Shown one piece after another: positions 32,145 through 40,848 of a stretch of 50,049 bases of DNA. The position numbers and the translations under genes are program-made. Source of the DNA: Hymenobacter jeongseonensis. Lineage in GTDB: Bacteria > Bacteroidota > Bacteroidia > Cytophagales > Hymenobacteraceae. Below the pieces are notes generated by a model, which ran no database searches, was not told the origin of the DNA, and saw nothing but the letters and a program-made list of their open reading frames with translations. Each line of letters begins with the position of its first letter. Positions within the stretch are counted from its first letter, which is position 1. The stretch covers positions 1 through 50,049 of the forward strand of contig NZ_JADQDQ010000017.1 in NCBI RefSeq assembly GCF_015694725.1. Reading direction: 5' to 3'.

Positions 32145-33269
32145 CTAACGCACCGCCATTTTTCTCTCGTCAGGCCGCTTACTTACTGTTGACAGGGGCA
32201 GCTCGACCGTAAAGGTGCTCCCCTGCCCCTCGGTACTTTCCACGGTTAGGGTGCCGTGGTGTAGCTCCACGACGGCCTTGCACGTCGCCAGCCCGAGCCC
32301 GGTGGTGTGCTCGCCGCGTAACCCTTCCCGCCGGGCGGGGGTGAACCGGTCGAACACCCGCGGCTGCAGGTCCAGGGGAATACCAATGCCGTTGTCTTGT
32401 ACCTGGATGCGCACGGTGCCCGGCCCGGGTTCGACCCGTACCGAGATGGTGCCCTCGTCGGGCGTGAACTTGAGGGCGTTGTTGACCAGGTTGATGAGCA
32501 CCTGGGCGAACTTGTTGACGTCCAGGTTCACGTACACCGGGCGGGCCGGCAAGGTATAGGTGAAATGATGGCGCGTCAGGCGCTGGCCGTTTTCAAACTG
32601 CTCGAGGGGCTCGCGCAGCACCTCATTGAGGTTCACCCGGTCCCGTTTGAGGGCCGAGTTGGCCGAGGTCAGAAACTCCAGGTTAATTAGGTCCCGAATC
32701 ATCTTCACGCTGTCCTGGCTGGTGCTGGCCAGCACGTCGAGCATTTCCAGCATCTTGCCGCTGGGCGCTGGCTTGATTTCTTCGTGCAGGTACTGCGAGA
32801 TTTGCTCCACCAGGATGAAGGCCCCGCTCAAGTCGTGCGAGAGCATGTCCAGCGTCGCGTTTTTGCGCGAGTTGAAGAGGTCGGCGTTTTGCTGGTATTC
32901 CTTGGTGACGGTGACGTCGTGCAGCGTGCCGCTGAGCCAGACGTTGCCGCTGGCGGCTTTCTGGTAGTTGGGATGCAGGGTAAACCACTGGTCGGGCTGG
33001 CCGGGCGTCTGCAAGCGGATGTCGACCTCGTCGGTGGGCTGGCCGCTGCCCCACGCGCGCCAGTACTCGGCCAGGTAGGCTAGGTCGTCGGGGTGCAGGC
33101 GGGCGAGCAGGCCTGCCAGCTCCGCGTTGACCTCGGCCGCGTGGCCGCCGAGGACCTGCTCGTAGGCCGGATTGACGAAGGCGACGTGGTTGGTGGTCAA
33201 GTTGTAGACAAACTGGACCTTGGGGCTGGCCTCAACCTGCTCCAGAAAAAAAGTGGCAAAATCAAACAT
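32145..33269 (-). CDS. PAS sensor histidine kinase
   Basis: A 374-aa cytoplasmic kinase from the ATG at 33269. There is one PAS domain (about residues 10-125, FVNPAYEQVLGGHAAEVNAEL and the HDVTVTKEY end). The H-box is LSHDLSGAF with His145. The HATPase has N-box INLVNNALKFT, G1 DNGIGIPL, the phrase RREGLRGEHTTGLGL as G2, and a HHGTLTVESTEG end. No TM segment is seen. No response regulator adjoins it, so its partner is elsewhere. The frame up to 33317 adds residues that look noncoding. Confidence 0.92.
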   Translation of the reverse strand: MFDFATFFLEQVEASPKVQFVYNLTTNHVAFVNPAYEQVLGGHAAEVNAELAGLLARLHPDDLAYLAEYWRAWGSGQPTDEVDIRLQTPGQPDQWFTLHPNYQKAASGNVWLSGTLHDVTVTKEYQQNADLFNSRKNATLDMLSHDLSGAFILVEQISQYLHEEIKPAPSGKMLEMLDVLASTSQDSVKMIRDLINLEFLTSANSALKRDRVNLNEVLREPLEQFENGQRLTRHHFTYTLPARPVYVNLDVNKFAQVLINLVNNALKFTPDEGTISVRVEPGPGTVRIQVQDNGIGIPLDLQPRVFDRFTPARREGLRGEHTTGLGLATCKAVVELHHGTLTVESTEGQGSTFTVELPLSTVSKRPDERKMAVR

Positions 33270-33644
33270 TACAACAGGGAATATGCGGGCCTTCAAGCGA
33301 AGGAGCGTCTTCGGCAATGGTAGCCGGAGGAGGACACTTGGGAAGATTGGGGGGGAGCAACGCCGGCAGGTGCTGGGGGGGCTTGGCCTGGATGGCTAGC
33401 CCCTGTAGGCGCGCGAAGGAGAAATGATGCTTTGCGGGCTGGGCGGGAAGTCTGCCAGCTTGTAAGCTGCCCCCTATACGGCGATGAGCGGCAGCAGGCG
33501 GTGCTTGAGGGCCAACTGAGCTAATTAATTGTAAATGTTGCGGTCGCGGGGCTGGCATGGGGAGTGTTGGGGCTGGCTGAGCCGGGAGCAATGCCGGCCT
33601 GGCGGGTATGTTTGTGGGGCATCCACATCCCTGCGTCCGCGACG
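33270..33644. other. Noncoding stretch, 375 bp
   Basis: Between the kinase and the HNH gene no coding frame is convincing. A possible -7 box TATGTTTG at 33607-33614 lies 30 bp before the TTG start of the HNH gene. No strong hairpin or repeat was seen. Confidence 0.4.
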
Positions 33645-34604
33645 TTGAACTACCTATCTGAGTATCGGGCCCGTCTTACCAGGCTAAACGTCAATGCCCA
33701 AACCATAGCGGGGCGGAAGCTGGAGTCGCCGTACAAGCCGGCGCTGCTGTTGGCGGTGATGGAGGGCGTGGAAGAGCAGGTTATCCGGGATAACCGCATT
33801 GCGATTACGCCGGAGCTGATTGTGGCGTTTAAGGCGTATTGCCAGCTGTTGAGCCCGGGGCCGGAGTATGGGGCCCGGCCGTTTCAACTGCCCTTCTTCC
33901 ATTTGCAGAGCAGCGGGTTCTGGCACCTGCAGGCGCGGCCGGGGTGTGAGCTGGTGCTGACGGCGTCGAAGTCGGTGCGCAGCTTTGGGCACTTGCGCGA
34001 CGTTATTGCCTATGCCTCGCTGGATGCGCCGCTGTGGGAGCTGCTGCTGCAGCCGGTGGCTCGGGAGGAGCTGCGGCAGGCGCTGCTGGCGCGTTACTTC
34101 CCGCTGACGCGGCACTACTTCCGGCCACAGGCCGGGCAGGAAAAGCTGGAGGCGCTGGGCCGGCAGATGCTGGAGGAGCCAGCGGCCGTGTACAACCGCG
34201 TGGTGGACGTGGCCGATGAAACGGAAGTGTTGGTGCGGAGTGCGGTGTTTGGGCGGGAGGTGCTGCGGGCGTATGAGTCGACTTGTGCGGTGTCGGGGCT
34301 GCAGCTGCTGAGCACCACGGGGACGGCGCCGCTGCTGGATGCCTGCCACATTGTGCCCTGGTCGGTGAGCCACGACGACACGATTGGGAATGGGTTGTCG
34401 CTGTGCCCGAACCTGCACCGGGCGTTTGACCGGCATCTGTTCTGGGTGGATGAGGACTACCGGGTGCGCGTAGCGGATGGGTTTGGCGAGCTAGGCGGGC
34501 ACGACTACGGGGTGCAGCGCTTCAATGGGGCGCAGCTGCGGTTGCCAAAGGTGCGGACGTGGTGGCCGAAGGTGGAGAACTTGGCGGCGCAGCGCAGCTA
34601 CTAG
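33645..34604 (+). CDS. HNH nuclease of predicted-restriction-endonuclease type
   Basis: A 319-aa protein from a TTG start at 33645 (the frame is open to 33564). N-terminal half: about 200 residues with KPALLLAVMEG and FHLQSSGFWHLQ motifs, as in predicted restriction endonucleases with an N-terminal accessory domain. C-terminal HNH (about residues 235-290) has C-AVSGL, DACHIVPWS, NGLSLCPNLHRAFDRHLFWVDED. It may cut foreign or modified DNA. No methyltransferase is nearby, so a modification-dependent or standalone nuclease is more likely than a classical type II enzyme. Confidence 0.82.
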   Translation: MNYLSEYRARLTRLNVNAQTIAGRKLESPYKPALLLAVMEGVEEQVIRDNRIAITPELIVAFKAYCQLLSPGPEYGARPFQLPFFHLQSSGFWHLQARPGCELVLTASKSVRSFGHLRDVIAYASLDAPLWELLLQPVAREELRQALLARYFPLTRHYFRPQAGQEKLEALGRQMLEEPAAVYNRVVDVADETEVLVRSAVFGREVLRAYESTCAVSGLQLLSTTGTAPLLDACHIVPWSVSHDDTIGNGLSLCPNLHRAFDRHLFWVDEDYRVRVADGFGELGGHDYGVQRFNGAQLRLPKVRTWWPKVENLAAQRSY

Positions 34605-34690
34605 GAAGTGGAGCTGAAGCCTGTTTTATGCAAAGCTGATGTAAGTAATCAGCTTATAAAGTGTGGTGAAGCATATTAGCCAGTTTAAAA

Positions 34691-34722
34691 GCAAAGGGGC
34701 GGACCACTTGGTCGCCCCTTTG
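34691..34722. terminator. Bidirectional terminator between the convergent HNH genes
   Basis: GCAAAGGGGCGGACC pairs with GGTCGCCCCTTTGC around a 3-5 nt loop (one bulged G). It lies between the ends of the genes at 33645 and 34725. Runs of T on the plus side and A on the minus-strand side fit both directions. Confidence 0.7.
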
Positions 34723-34724
34723 CT

Positions 34725-35726
34725 TTATATGAAAAGACCTTTTGCTCTAATCAATTCTTCCAACTTTCGACGAGTGCGCTGATAAGTGGCGTTTCCTTCC
34801 ATGTTTGTATTCCGGTCCACAATAAAGTGGTCCGTTACATGGCTTCGGTTTTTAAACGGCAATGTGATAGGAACGGTAAGGTGTTGGCGGTTGATTAGGT
34901 CGTAGTGGTACTGCTGGTTAATTGCAGGCCCGTCGTAATTATCGTTGAGCAGGATGATGGCCGAATTAGTGTTGAACAGTTCGACGTAGCAATATAGAAC
35001 TCCCATTTCGAGGTCACCCACCAACTTAATTAGGTGAGACACTTCACCCTCTGAAGGAACATAGACAGGACGAATGGCTGGGTAATAGAATTTAGAAATT
35101 ACTTGAGGAGCCGGTTCTCCGGTTCTTACCTGATGGATGACGTCACGGATGTACATGGGGTCACCGCCCGTGTGCAAATAAAAATTAACTGCAATTTTCT
35201 TAATACCTCTGAAGAAAGCAGGGCTCCCAACCATGCTCTGCTTAGGGTCAGAGCTATTGGAAAAGTAAATAAGGCGCTCAGGGTATTCCTTAATTTCTAA
35301 GCCTGCAATGGCTTTATCAATGTCGAGGTCGAGGAAGCGCCTTTTGAGTTGAACTAATTTTTTACGGGCTTTAGATTCTATTTCGTCGCGCTGGGCGGTG
35401 AACTTTACAGGAGCTATACCAGGCAAATGAATTTCAACTGGAATTTCGGGTTTTAACAGGCCCTCGAACCTGACGGGGGTCCCGTCGTCCAATAGCCCAT
35501 TAGTAACAGCATCGTTTCTGGTACCTGGTCGAGCGAGTGCTACTAACTGATATAGAATACCAAGTTGTGAGATTAAAGCAGCGTCTATCTCGCTGCCCAA
35601 CTCGTTGTTGCAAGGGTTACACAGAACCGTTGCGCTTTCGATGTTATTGCCAAGGCCACGAGGGATAATATGCTCGTTAGTCTTGTTCAGTTCCGTAATC
35701 TCAGAATCGCATAAATAGCACTGCAT
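34725..35726 (-). CDS. HNH_5-type nuclease, possible defence effector
   Basis: A 333-aa protein. The N-terminal zinc-binding HNH region is MQCYLCDSEI with Cys3/Cys6, Glu18-His19 (NEHIIPRGLG), then Cys36/Cys39 and Asn40/41 (LCNPCNNELGS). The remaining 280 residues are unrecognised, rich in Ile, Lys and Asn, with strands near the C-terminus. AT content and codon use differ from the surrounding GC-rich genes, pointing to recent transfer. It is 20 bp downstream of the 107-aa gene, and the pair is divergent from the S24 repressor. A defence or toxin-like role is inferred from this layout only. Confidence 0.75.
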   Translation of the reverse strand: MQCYLCDSEITELNKTNEHIIPRGLGNNIESATVLCNPCNNELGSEIDAALISQLGILYQLVALARPGTRNDAVTNGLLDDGTPVRFEGLLKPEIPVEIHLPGIAPVKFTAQRDEIESKARKKLVQLKRRFLDLDIDKAIAGLEIKEYPERLIYFSNSSDPKQSMVGSPAFFRGIKKIAVNFYLHTGGDPMYIRDVIHQVRTGEPAPQVISKFYYPAIRPVYVPSEGEVSHLIKLVGDLEMGVLYCYVELFNTNSAIILLNDNYDGPAINQQYHYDLINRQHLTVPITLPFKNRSHVTDHFIVDRNTNMEGNATYQRTRRKLEELIRAKGLFI

Positions 35727-35745
35727 GTCCGTTAAATTAGTAGCG

Positions 35746-36069
35746 TCAGATACTTAAAACTCGTGTGCATTCTTCGCCGAACTGGCTAATGATGCGAACG
35801 GCTAGGCGACGGCCTGGGGTAGCAGGAATTGGGTGCGATTCGAAACCATACAGGCGGTCAAAGGCATCCTCATCAAGCACCAACCGCAGCTGAGATGCTA
35901 TTTTTTGGCGCTGCTGAATTTTCACCTGGTCAGACAGCTTGCGCTCCCATTTGGAGAACTCCTTCTTGTCGCCGCCACAGAAAGTTACATTTGTTTGTAA
36001 GAAGTGATTATCTTCGTGCAAACTAACGAATAAAACATCCGAAAGGCGACAATAAATTACGAATAGCAT
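35746..36069 (-). CDS. Hypothetical protein upstream of the HNH nuclease
   Basis: A 107-aa protein if started at the ATG at 36069. No family is recognised. The N-terminal part (MLFVIYCRLSDVLF) may be noncoding or a hydrophobic start; the rest (KKEFSKWERKLSDQVKIQQRQ to SQLRLVLDEDAFDRLYGFES) is helical and soluble. Its start codon shares bases with the ATG of the divergent S24 gene (CATG at 36067-36070). It is AT-richer than the GC-rich neighbours. It could be an antitoxin or accessory subunit for the HNH protein, but no known fold supports this. Confidence 0.5.
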   Translation of the reverse strand: MLFVIYCRLSDVLFVSLHEDNHFLQTNVTFCGGDKKEFSKWERKLSDQVKIQQRQKIASQLRLVLDEDAFDRLYGFESHPIPATPGRRLAVRIISQFGEECTRVLSI

Positions 36070-36958
36070 GGAGAATCCTACTGGCGTAAGTGATAGAATC
36101 AAGCAGATTCTTGCTCACTATCAACTCAATGCAAACCAGGCCAGCCAGAAGCTCGGGCATACGAATGCCTCGAAAGTTTATAAGTTCTTGGCAGGTGACT
36201 TCAAGCCGGGGTATGATTCGCTGGTGGAATTATTGGGGACGTTCCCGGAGGTTTCCGGCGACTGGCTGCTGATGGGCCGCGGGCCAATGCTGCGGCCGGG
36301 CGTGGAGGCTCCGCTCCTATCGGGCAACGTGATGACGCCAGGGCCCACGATGCCCTCGCGGGGGATTAGCAGCGGGCAGGTGCTGACCGTGACGGTGGAC
36401 CGGACGGGCAAGGAAAACACGGTGTTTGTGCCCGTGCAGGCGCAGGCGGGCTACACGCACTCGTTCAACCAGGAGCAGTTTGTGGGCGACCTGACGCCGT
36501 ACCACCTGCCGGGGTTCTCGGGCACCTGCCGGGCCTTTGAGGTGGCTGGGGACAGCATGTATCCGACGTACAAGCACCACGACATCGTGGTGTGCACCTT
36601 CGTGGACCGCTGGGACCAGCTGCGGCCGGATGAAAGCTACGTGCTGGTGACGGCCGAGAATGTGCTGCTGAAGCGGCTGGTGGCGCCGATTACCGACCGG
36701 CGAGGCACCATAGAGCTGCACTCGGATAACAGCGGGCAGTACCGGGTGCACACCATGCCGGTGGCGGACTTGCTGGAGCTGTGGATGGTGCGGGGCTTCG
36801 TGTCAACTAATGCCCCAGGCCGGCCGGATAGTGCCCTGGTGCGGCTGCGGGAGGCCATTGAGGAGATGGGCCACAACTACCAGGAGGTGATGCGCTTCCT
36901 GAATAACAGTGCGCGGGGCTCGGTGGAGCTGCGCGGGCCGATACTGGAGGTGTCGTAG
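36068..36958 (+). CDS. HTH-S24 repressor (LexA/CI-like)
   Basis: A 296-aa protein. Residues 8-60 form an XRE-type HTH (VSDRIKQILAHYQL, NASKVYKFLAGDF). A linker and then an S24 peptidase-like fold follow, with Ser163 in GDSMYPTY and Lys202 in VLLKRLV. A typical Ala/Cys-Gly cleavage site was not identified by eye, so self-cleavage is not certain. Phage CI and LexA work in this way. Its ATG overlaps that of the divergent 107-aa gene, so it may control both directions. A GC-rich C-terminal half differs from the AT-rich N-terminal half. Confidence 0.8.
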   Translation: MENPTGVSDRIKQILAHYQLNANQASQKLGHTNASKVYKFLAGDFKPGYDSLVELLGTFPEVSGDWLLMGRGPMLRPGVEAPLLSGNVMTPGPTMPSRGISSGQVLTVTVDRTGKENTVFVPVQAQAGYTHSFNQEQFVGDLTPYHLPGFSGTCRAFEVAGDSMYPTYKHHDIVVCTFVDRWDQLRPDESYVLVTAENVLLKRLVAPITDRRGTIELHSDNSGQYRVHTMPVADLLELWMVRGFVSTNAPGRPDSALVRLREAIEEMGHNYQEVMRFLNNSARGSVELRGPILEVS

Positions 36959-37117
36959 GTACTTGTTTTCTGTTTGGGGAGCAAAGCTGTAGATAATGAC
37001 GAAGGCATGCTTCTACCCTGCTTACTCCCAGAAATAGGCTCGTAGGATTATATAGGTCGCTGTGCTCACGGAAAGCTGGTGCCAGTGCCGCGAGTCGACA
37101 CTGCTATTTCAGGGGAC

Positions 37118-37148
37118 TTGTAGCGCCGTGCGGGCAATATTACCTTTC
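37118..37148 (+). promoter_or_regulatory. Bacteroidota-type promoter of the Ubl/DUF4132 unit
   Basis: TTG at 37118-37120, a 20-bp spacer, then TACCTTTC at 37141-37148, which differs from TAnnTTTG only in the last base. The ATG of the 130-aa protein is 29 bp further. Confidence 0.5.
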
Positions 37149-37176
37149 TTGCTTAATAACGATTTCAACACTGCTT

Positions 37177-37569
37177 ATGGCCCTGCTCACCATACTCGAC
37201 GAAACCTCCAGCGGTAGCATCCTGAACCGGCTGGAACTGGAAATCAGCCAGGAAATGCTCACCGTGCGCGAGTTGATTGCGCGCCGTGTGCAGGACGAAG
37301 TAGCGACCTATAATGAACGCCAGGGCGGCATGTTCCAGGGTCTGATTCAGCCGACCGAGTCGGAGCGGGAACTCAACGGCTACCGCCTGCGCCCCCAGAA
37401 GCGCATCGACGCCGAGCAGCAGGTGTACCGCGCCCTGGAGGCGTTTCAGCAGAACGGCTTTTTCGTGCTGGTGAATGAGCGGCAGGTGGAAAGCCTGGAT
37501 GAGGAAGTCTGGCTGGGCGACGGCGCGACGGCCAGCTTTTTGAAACTTACCCCGCTGGTGGGCGGCTGA
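37177..37569 (+). CDS. Candidate ubiquitin-like protein with C-terminal LVGG
   Basis: A 130-aa soluble protein. It begins with two strand-like segments (MALLTILDET, RLELEISQ), then a helix (TVRELIARRVQDEVATYNE), and after a middle insert ends with strands NGFFVLVNERQVESL and ASFLKLTPLVGG; the Gly-Gly is followed directly by TGA. Strand-strand-helix-strand plus a terminal Gly-Gly is the ubiquitin/ThiS/MoaD beta-grasp pattern. The insert (GLIQPTESERELNGYRL) is not typical of ubiquitin. It lies 3 nt before the DUF4132 gene. No E1, E2 or deubiquitinase is adjacent. The fold is inferred from sequence pattern, not by search. Confidence 0.65.
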   Translation: MALLTILDETSSGSILNRLELEISQEMLTVRELIARRVQDEVATYNERQGGMFQGLIQPTESERELNGYRLRPQKRIDAEQQVYRALEAFQQNGFFVLVNERQVESLDEEVWLGDGATASFLKLTPLVGG

Positions 37570-37572
37570 GGC

Positions 37573-40161
37573 ATGGGACTGCTCGACCGTTTCCTGGACC
37601 TGTTTAACCGCCCCGCCACTATGGCTGCTACCACCAAGAAAGAAGCGCTAGACCTGCCCGTTACCAATGCTAAAAACCCCGAGTTCGACGAGTTGCAGGG
37701 GGTGGTAACGGAGCTGGTGACCCAGGCGCTGGATAAAAGCTACAGCACCAAGCTCACCGAACTGCCCGCTTATCAGGCCGTGCGGGCGCAGGACGCCGCC
37801 TACCAGGGCCAGGTGGCGCTGGCTTTGGCCACGGCCATGAACCGCTGTACGCCGGCCGACTACCGTTCCGGCTACGCCCTGGGGGAATTGCTGGGGGCGT
37901 TGCTACGCGGAACGCTGGGGCTGACCGAGGACGATTACCTGCGGCTGTTCCAGCTCTATAACTTAACGTTTTCGGCGGCCGTCCCGTCGCCGTATCTCTG
38001 GCCGTATTTTCCGGTCGCCCTCACCCTGGCCCAGGTGGGTCGGTTGGCGAAAAAGCAGGGCCGGCTTGGCCAACCCCTGCGGGAGTACTTGGGCCAGTTG
38101 CTGCGCTACAGTGCCACCGGCCAGGGCGATTTAATCAAAATCCGACTCAAAACCCAGGAAATCCTGAACCTGGCCGGCGAAACACAAGCTCCCACCGTGG
38201 CGTTCGTCGAGGGCGACGCGTTCGGAAAGCAGCTCAATCAGTTTCTGGCCGGCCTTGACCCGTCGGCTGCGCCCGCGTGGGCCGCGCTGCTTCAGCTGTG
38301 GCAGAAGGCATCGACCGGCCAGCCCACGGCCAAGCTGCGCAAAGAGCTGGACGCCGCCACCAAAGTCATCGGTCCCAACGCCGTGCGCCAGCAGGGCCGC
38401 GCCTGGCTGCAATTGCTGGCCGATATCCCGGTGGTGGAGCAGCCGCAGGTGCACGCGTACGGCGACGGCACCGTGTACAACTACTCCACCTGGGAGTTTT
38501 TGATGGAGTCCAACGCCATCGTGGCCAAGGGGCTGGTTTGGACCCTGCAAACGGTGGCCGACCGGGCACTGTTGGAGCTGCTGACCGCTCTGGCCGCCAA
38601 GTGCTTTCGCAAGATTCCGGGCAAGGGTCCACTGGCGGCTGGCCTGGGCAACGCCTGCCTGCTGGCGCTTTCGCAAAACGGCCTGCCGGGCGTGGCGGCC
38701 CTGGCCCGGGTGCGCAGCAAAATTCGGCAAACCAACACCCAGGAAACCATTGCCCGCTACATCGCGCAGGAGTCGGCGAAGCTGGGGGTGAGCCCGGCCG
38801 AAATCGAGGACATGGCCGTGCCGGATTTCGGGCTGGAGAACGGCCGGTTGGAAGAGGCTTACGGCGACTACACCGCGACGCTCAGCCTGGCCGACGGCAA
38901 GGCCGAGGTGCAGTGGCAGAAAGCCGGCAAGCCCCTCAAAAGCGCCCCGGCGGCGCTCAAAGCCACCCACGCCGACGAGCTCAAGGAGTTGAAAGCGGCC
39001 CAGACCCAGGCCCAGCAGACCTACAGCACCCAGCGCGACCGGCTGGACCGCGGCTTTGTGGAGGAGCGGCGCATGCCGTGGGCTTGGTTTGCGCAATACT
39101 ATTTCCACCACGGGCTGACGAGCGAGCTGGCCCGGCGGCTCATCTGGCGCCTGCACTACCCGGACGGCACCCACCAGGACGCGCTGTGGGTGGACGAAGC
39201 TTGGCGCAACGTGCGCGGCCAGCCCCTGCCCGACCCGGCCACCACCGCCGAAACCGTGCAGTGCTGGCACCCGCTGCTGGCGCCGGCCCCGGAGGTACTG
39301 GCCTGGCGCGAGCTGCTGGAGCGCCAGCAGCTGCGGCAGCCGCTGAAGCAGGCGTTTCGGGAAGTGTACCTGCTCACGCCCCCGGAGGAGCGCACCAGTA
39401 CCTACTCCAACCGCATGGCGGCGCACATTCTCAAGCAGCACCAGTTTAATTCCCTGGCCAAGCTGCGAGGGTGGCGCTACCGCCTACTCGGGGCGTACGA
39501 CAAGGGCTACGACTCGGAAATTGCCACCCTGCCCCTGCCCGCCCATGGCCTCACGGCCGAGTACTGGGTGAGCGAGGTGTACGCCGATGGCGAATGGAAC
39601 GACACGGGCATCTACAACTACGTGAGCACCGACCAGGTGCGCTTCACGCGCAACGACGTGCCGGTGCCGCTGCCCGAGGTGCCAGCGCTGGCCTTCAGCG
39701 AGGTAATGCGCGACGTGGACCTGTTCGTGGGCGTGGCCTCGGTGGGCAACGACCCGCAGTGGCGCGACAACGGCGGCCTGGCCCAGTTCCGGGACTACTG
39801 GGAAAGCTACAGCTTCGGCGACCTGGGCGAAGTAGCTAAGTCCCGCAAGCTGGCCCTGGAACGGCTGGTGCCGCGCCTGAAAATCGGCAAGGTGAGCGAA
39901 ATCAAGGGCAACTTCCTGCGGGTAAAAGGCCACTACCACACCTACAAAATCCACCTGGGGTCGGGCAACATCCTGATGGAGCCCAACGACCATTACTTGT
40001 GCATTGTGCCCGACCGCTCGGCCAAAACCATGGGCGCCAGCACTGTATTCTTGCCCTTCGAAGGCGACGCGGTGCTCTCCATCATCCTCAGCAAGGCGTT
40101 GCTGCTGATGGACGACGACAAAATCACCGACCAAACCATTCTGCGGCAGATTAGGCGGTAA
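37573..40161 (+). CDS. DUF4132/DUF7737-type large protein, partner of the Ubl candidate
   Basis: An 862-aa protein. Its N-terminal 450 residues are helical and repeat-like, with no known motif. The C-terminal third matches the DUF4132 family: SNRMAAHILKQHQFNSL, GWRYRLLGAYDKGY and YWVSEVYADG, then FRDYWESYSFGDLGEVAKSRKLALERLVPRLKIG. The last about 110 residues are a DUF7737-like end with HTYKIHLGSGNILMEPNDHYLCIVPD. E. coli YehI belongs to the same family. Its function is unknown. Tight coupling to a Gly-Gly protein suggests it handles or receives it. GC-rich and intact. Confidence 0.75.
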   Translation: MGLLDRFLDLFNRPATMAATTKKEALDLPVTNAKNPEFDELQGVVTELVTQALDKSYSTKLTELPAYQAVRAQDAAYQGQVALALATAMNRCTPADYRSGYALGELLGALLRGTLGLTEDDYLRLFQLYNLTFSAAVPSPYLWPYFPVALTLAQVGRLAKKQGRLGQPLREYLGQLLRYSATGQGDLIKIRLKTQEILNLAGETQAPTVAFVEGDAFGKQLNQFLAGLDPSAAPAWAALLQLWQKASTGQPTAKLRKELDAATKVIGPNAVRQQGRAWLQLLADIPVVEQPQVHAYGDGTVYNYSTWEFLMESNAIVAKGLVWTLQTVADRALLELLTALAAKCFRKIPGKGPLAAGLGNACLLALSQNGLPGVAALARVRSKIRQTNTQETIARYIAQESAKLGVSPAEIEDMAVPDFGLENGRLEEAYGDYTATLSLADGKAEVQWQKAGKPLKSAPAALKATHADELKELKAAQTQAQQTYSTQRDRLDRGFVEERRMPWAWFAQYYFHHGLTSELARRLIWRLHYPDGTHQDALWVDEAWRNVRGQPLPDPATTAETVQCWHPLLAPAPEVLAWRELLERQQLRQPLKQAFREVYLLTPPEERTSTYSNRMAAHILKQHQFNSLAKLRGWRYRLLGAYDKGYDSEIATLPLPAHGLTAEYWVSEVYADGEWNDTGIYNYVSTDQVRFTRNDVPVPLPEVPALAFSEVMRDVDLFVGVASVGNDPQWRDNGGLAQFRDYWESYSFGDLGEVAKSRKLALERLVPRLKIGKVSEIKGNFLRVKGHYHTYKIHLGSGNILMEPNDHYLCIVPDRSAKTMGASTVFLPFEGDAVLSIILSKALLLMDDDKITDQTILRQIRR

Positions 40162-40246
40162 TCATGCGGGAGTCCGCCAGTTGTTGGCCATCTCCAGGTA
40201 AGTGGGACTTTACGGCGCGATGAGACATTTCTTTACGAACAGGAGC

Positions 40247-40582
40247 TTATGCAGCGGCCCGGAGCTTCGGTTTCGGGCCGCGCTTGTTACCGGGCACGGT
40301 GAAGCGGTTGGTGGGGGCCAGTGCGGCAATGAGCTCGGGGCGTTTGTAGAGGACGCGGGAGCCAATGCGGTAGGCGACGAACTCGCCGCTCTGGGTGCGC
40401 TTGGCCAGGGTTTGGTAGCTGATGTGCAGCAGGTCGGCGGCTTCTTCGCGGCTGATGAAGCCGTCCGGAGAATCGTCGGACTTGTGGCCGGACGCCGCGG
40501 CCAAGCACTCGGTGAGGGTCTCGTGGATGAGCGTTTTTAATTCGCTGATGGGGACGGGAAATAAGATATATGGCTCGTTCAT
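40247..40582 (-). CDS. Excisionase-like HTH protein
   Basis: A 111-aa DNA-binding protein with a MerR/excisionase-type HTH: SREEAADLLHISYQTLAKRTQSG then YRIGSRVLYKRPELI (about residues 43-87). The N-terminal 40 residues are acidic and helical; the tail is basic (KRGPKPKLR). It is about 270 bp downstream of the tyrosine integrase in the same direction. In Bacteroidota mobile elements such HTH_17 proteins act as recombination directionality factors or regulators. A strong promoter with TTTG-N19-TAAGTTTG lies 37-67 bp upstream. Confidence 0.8.
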   Translation of the reverse strand: MNEPYILFPVPISELKTLIHETLTECLAAASGHKSDDSPDGFISREEAADLLHISYQTLAKRTQSGEFVAYRIGSRVLYKRPELIAALAPTNRFTVPGNKRGPKPKLRAAA

Positions 40583-40618
40583 TTTGGTGGATTTTCAGGC
40601 GTTTTGAATAATTATATC

Positions 40619-40649
40619 CAAACTTAGCGCGCCGCATATCATCAACAAA
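40619..40649 (-). promoter_or_regulatory. Consensus Bacteroidota promoter of the excisionase-like gene
   Basis: On the minus strand TTTG (40649-40646), a 19-bp spacer, then TAAGTTTG (40626-40619). This matches the Bacteroidota -33/-7 consensus exactly. The ATG is at 40582. Confidence 0.75.
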
Positions 40650-40794
40650 ATGCTTGTTTTCAGTTGTTTGTAAACACTTAAACGGGGTTAGTAATGGCTT
40701 ATTAATTAGGTCTTAGCCAATTTACTTTTCACTCGGACCATGCTAATTATTAATTGATTAGTGGGCTCTAAAAAATTAATAGCATTTCATAAAA

Positions 40795-40824
40795 AAAGTG
40801 GCCCGTTCTGCAACAGGCCACTTT
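40795..40824 (-). terminator. Intrinsic terminator of the integrase gene
   Basis: AAAGTGGCC and GGCCACTTT around a 12-nt loop, followed on the minus strand by seven T residues. It lies 25 bp beyond the integrase stop. Confidence 0.8.
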
Positions 40825-40848
40825 CTAATTTATCTCCGTGGTGTTTGG

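Noticed and set aside
38131..39449. Minus-strand 436-aa and plus-strand 390-aa frames within the DUF4132 gene
   Set aside because: Low-complexity frames over a convincing gene.
37177..40161. Assignment of the Ubl unit to the known Bil, Bub or ThiS systems
   Set aside because: None of the required E1-, E2-, JAB- or sulfur-transfer genes is adjacent in the window.
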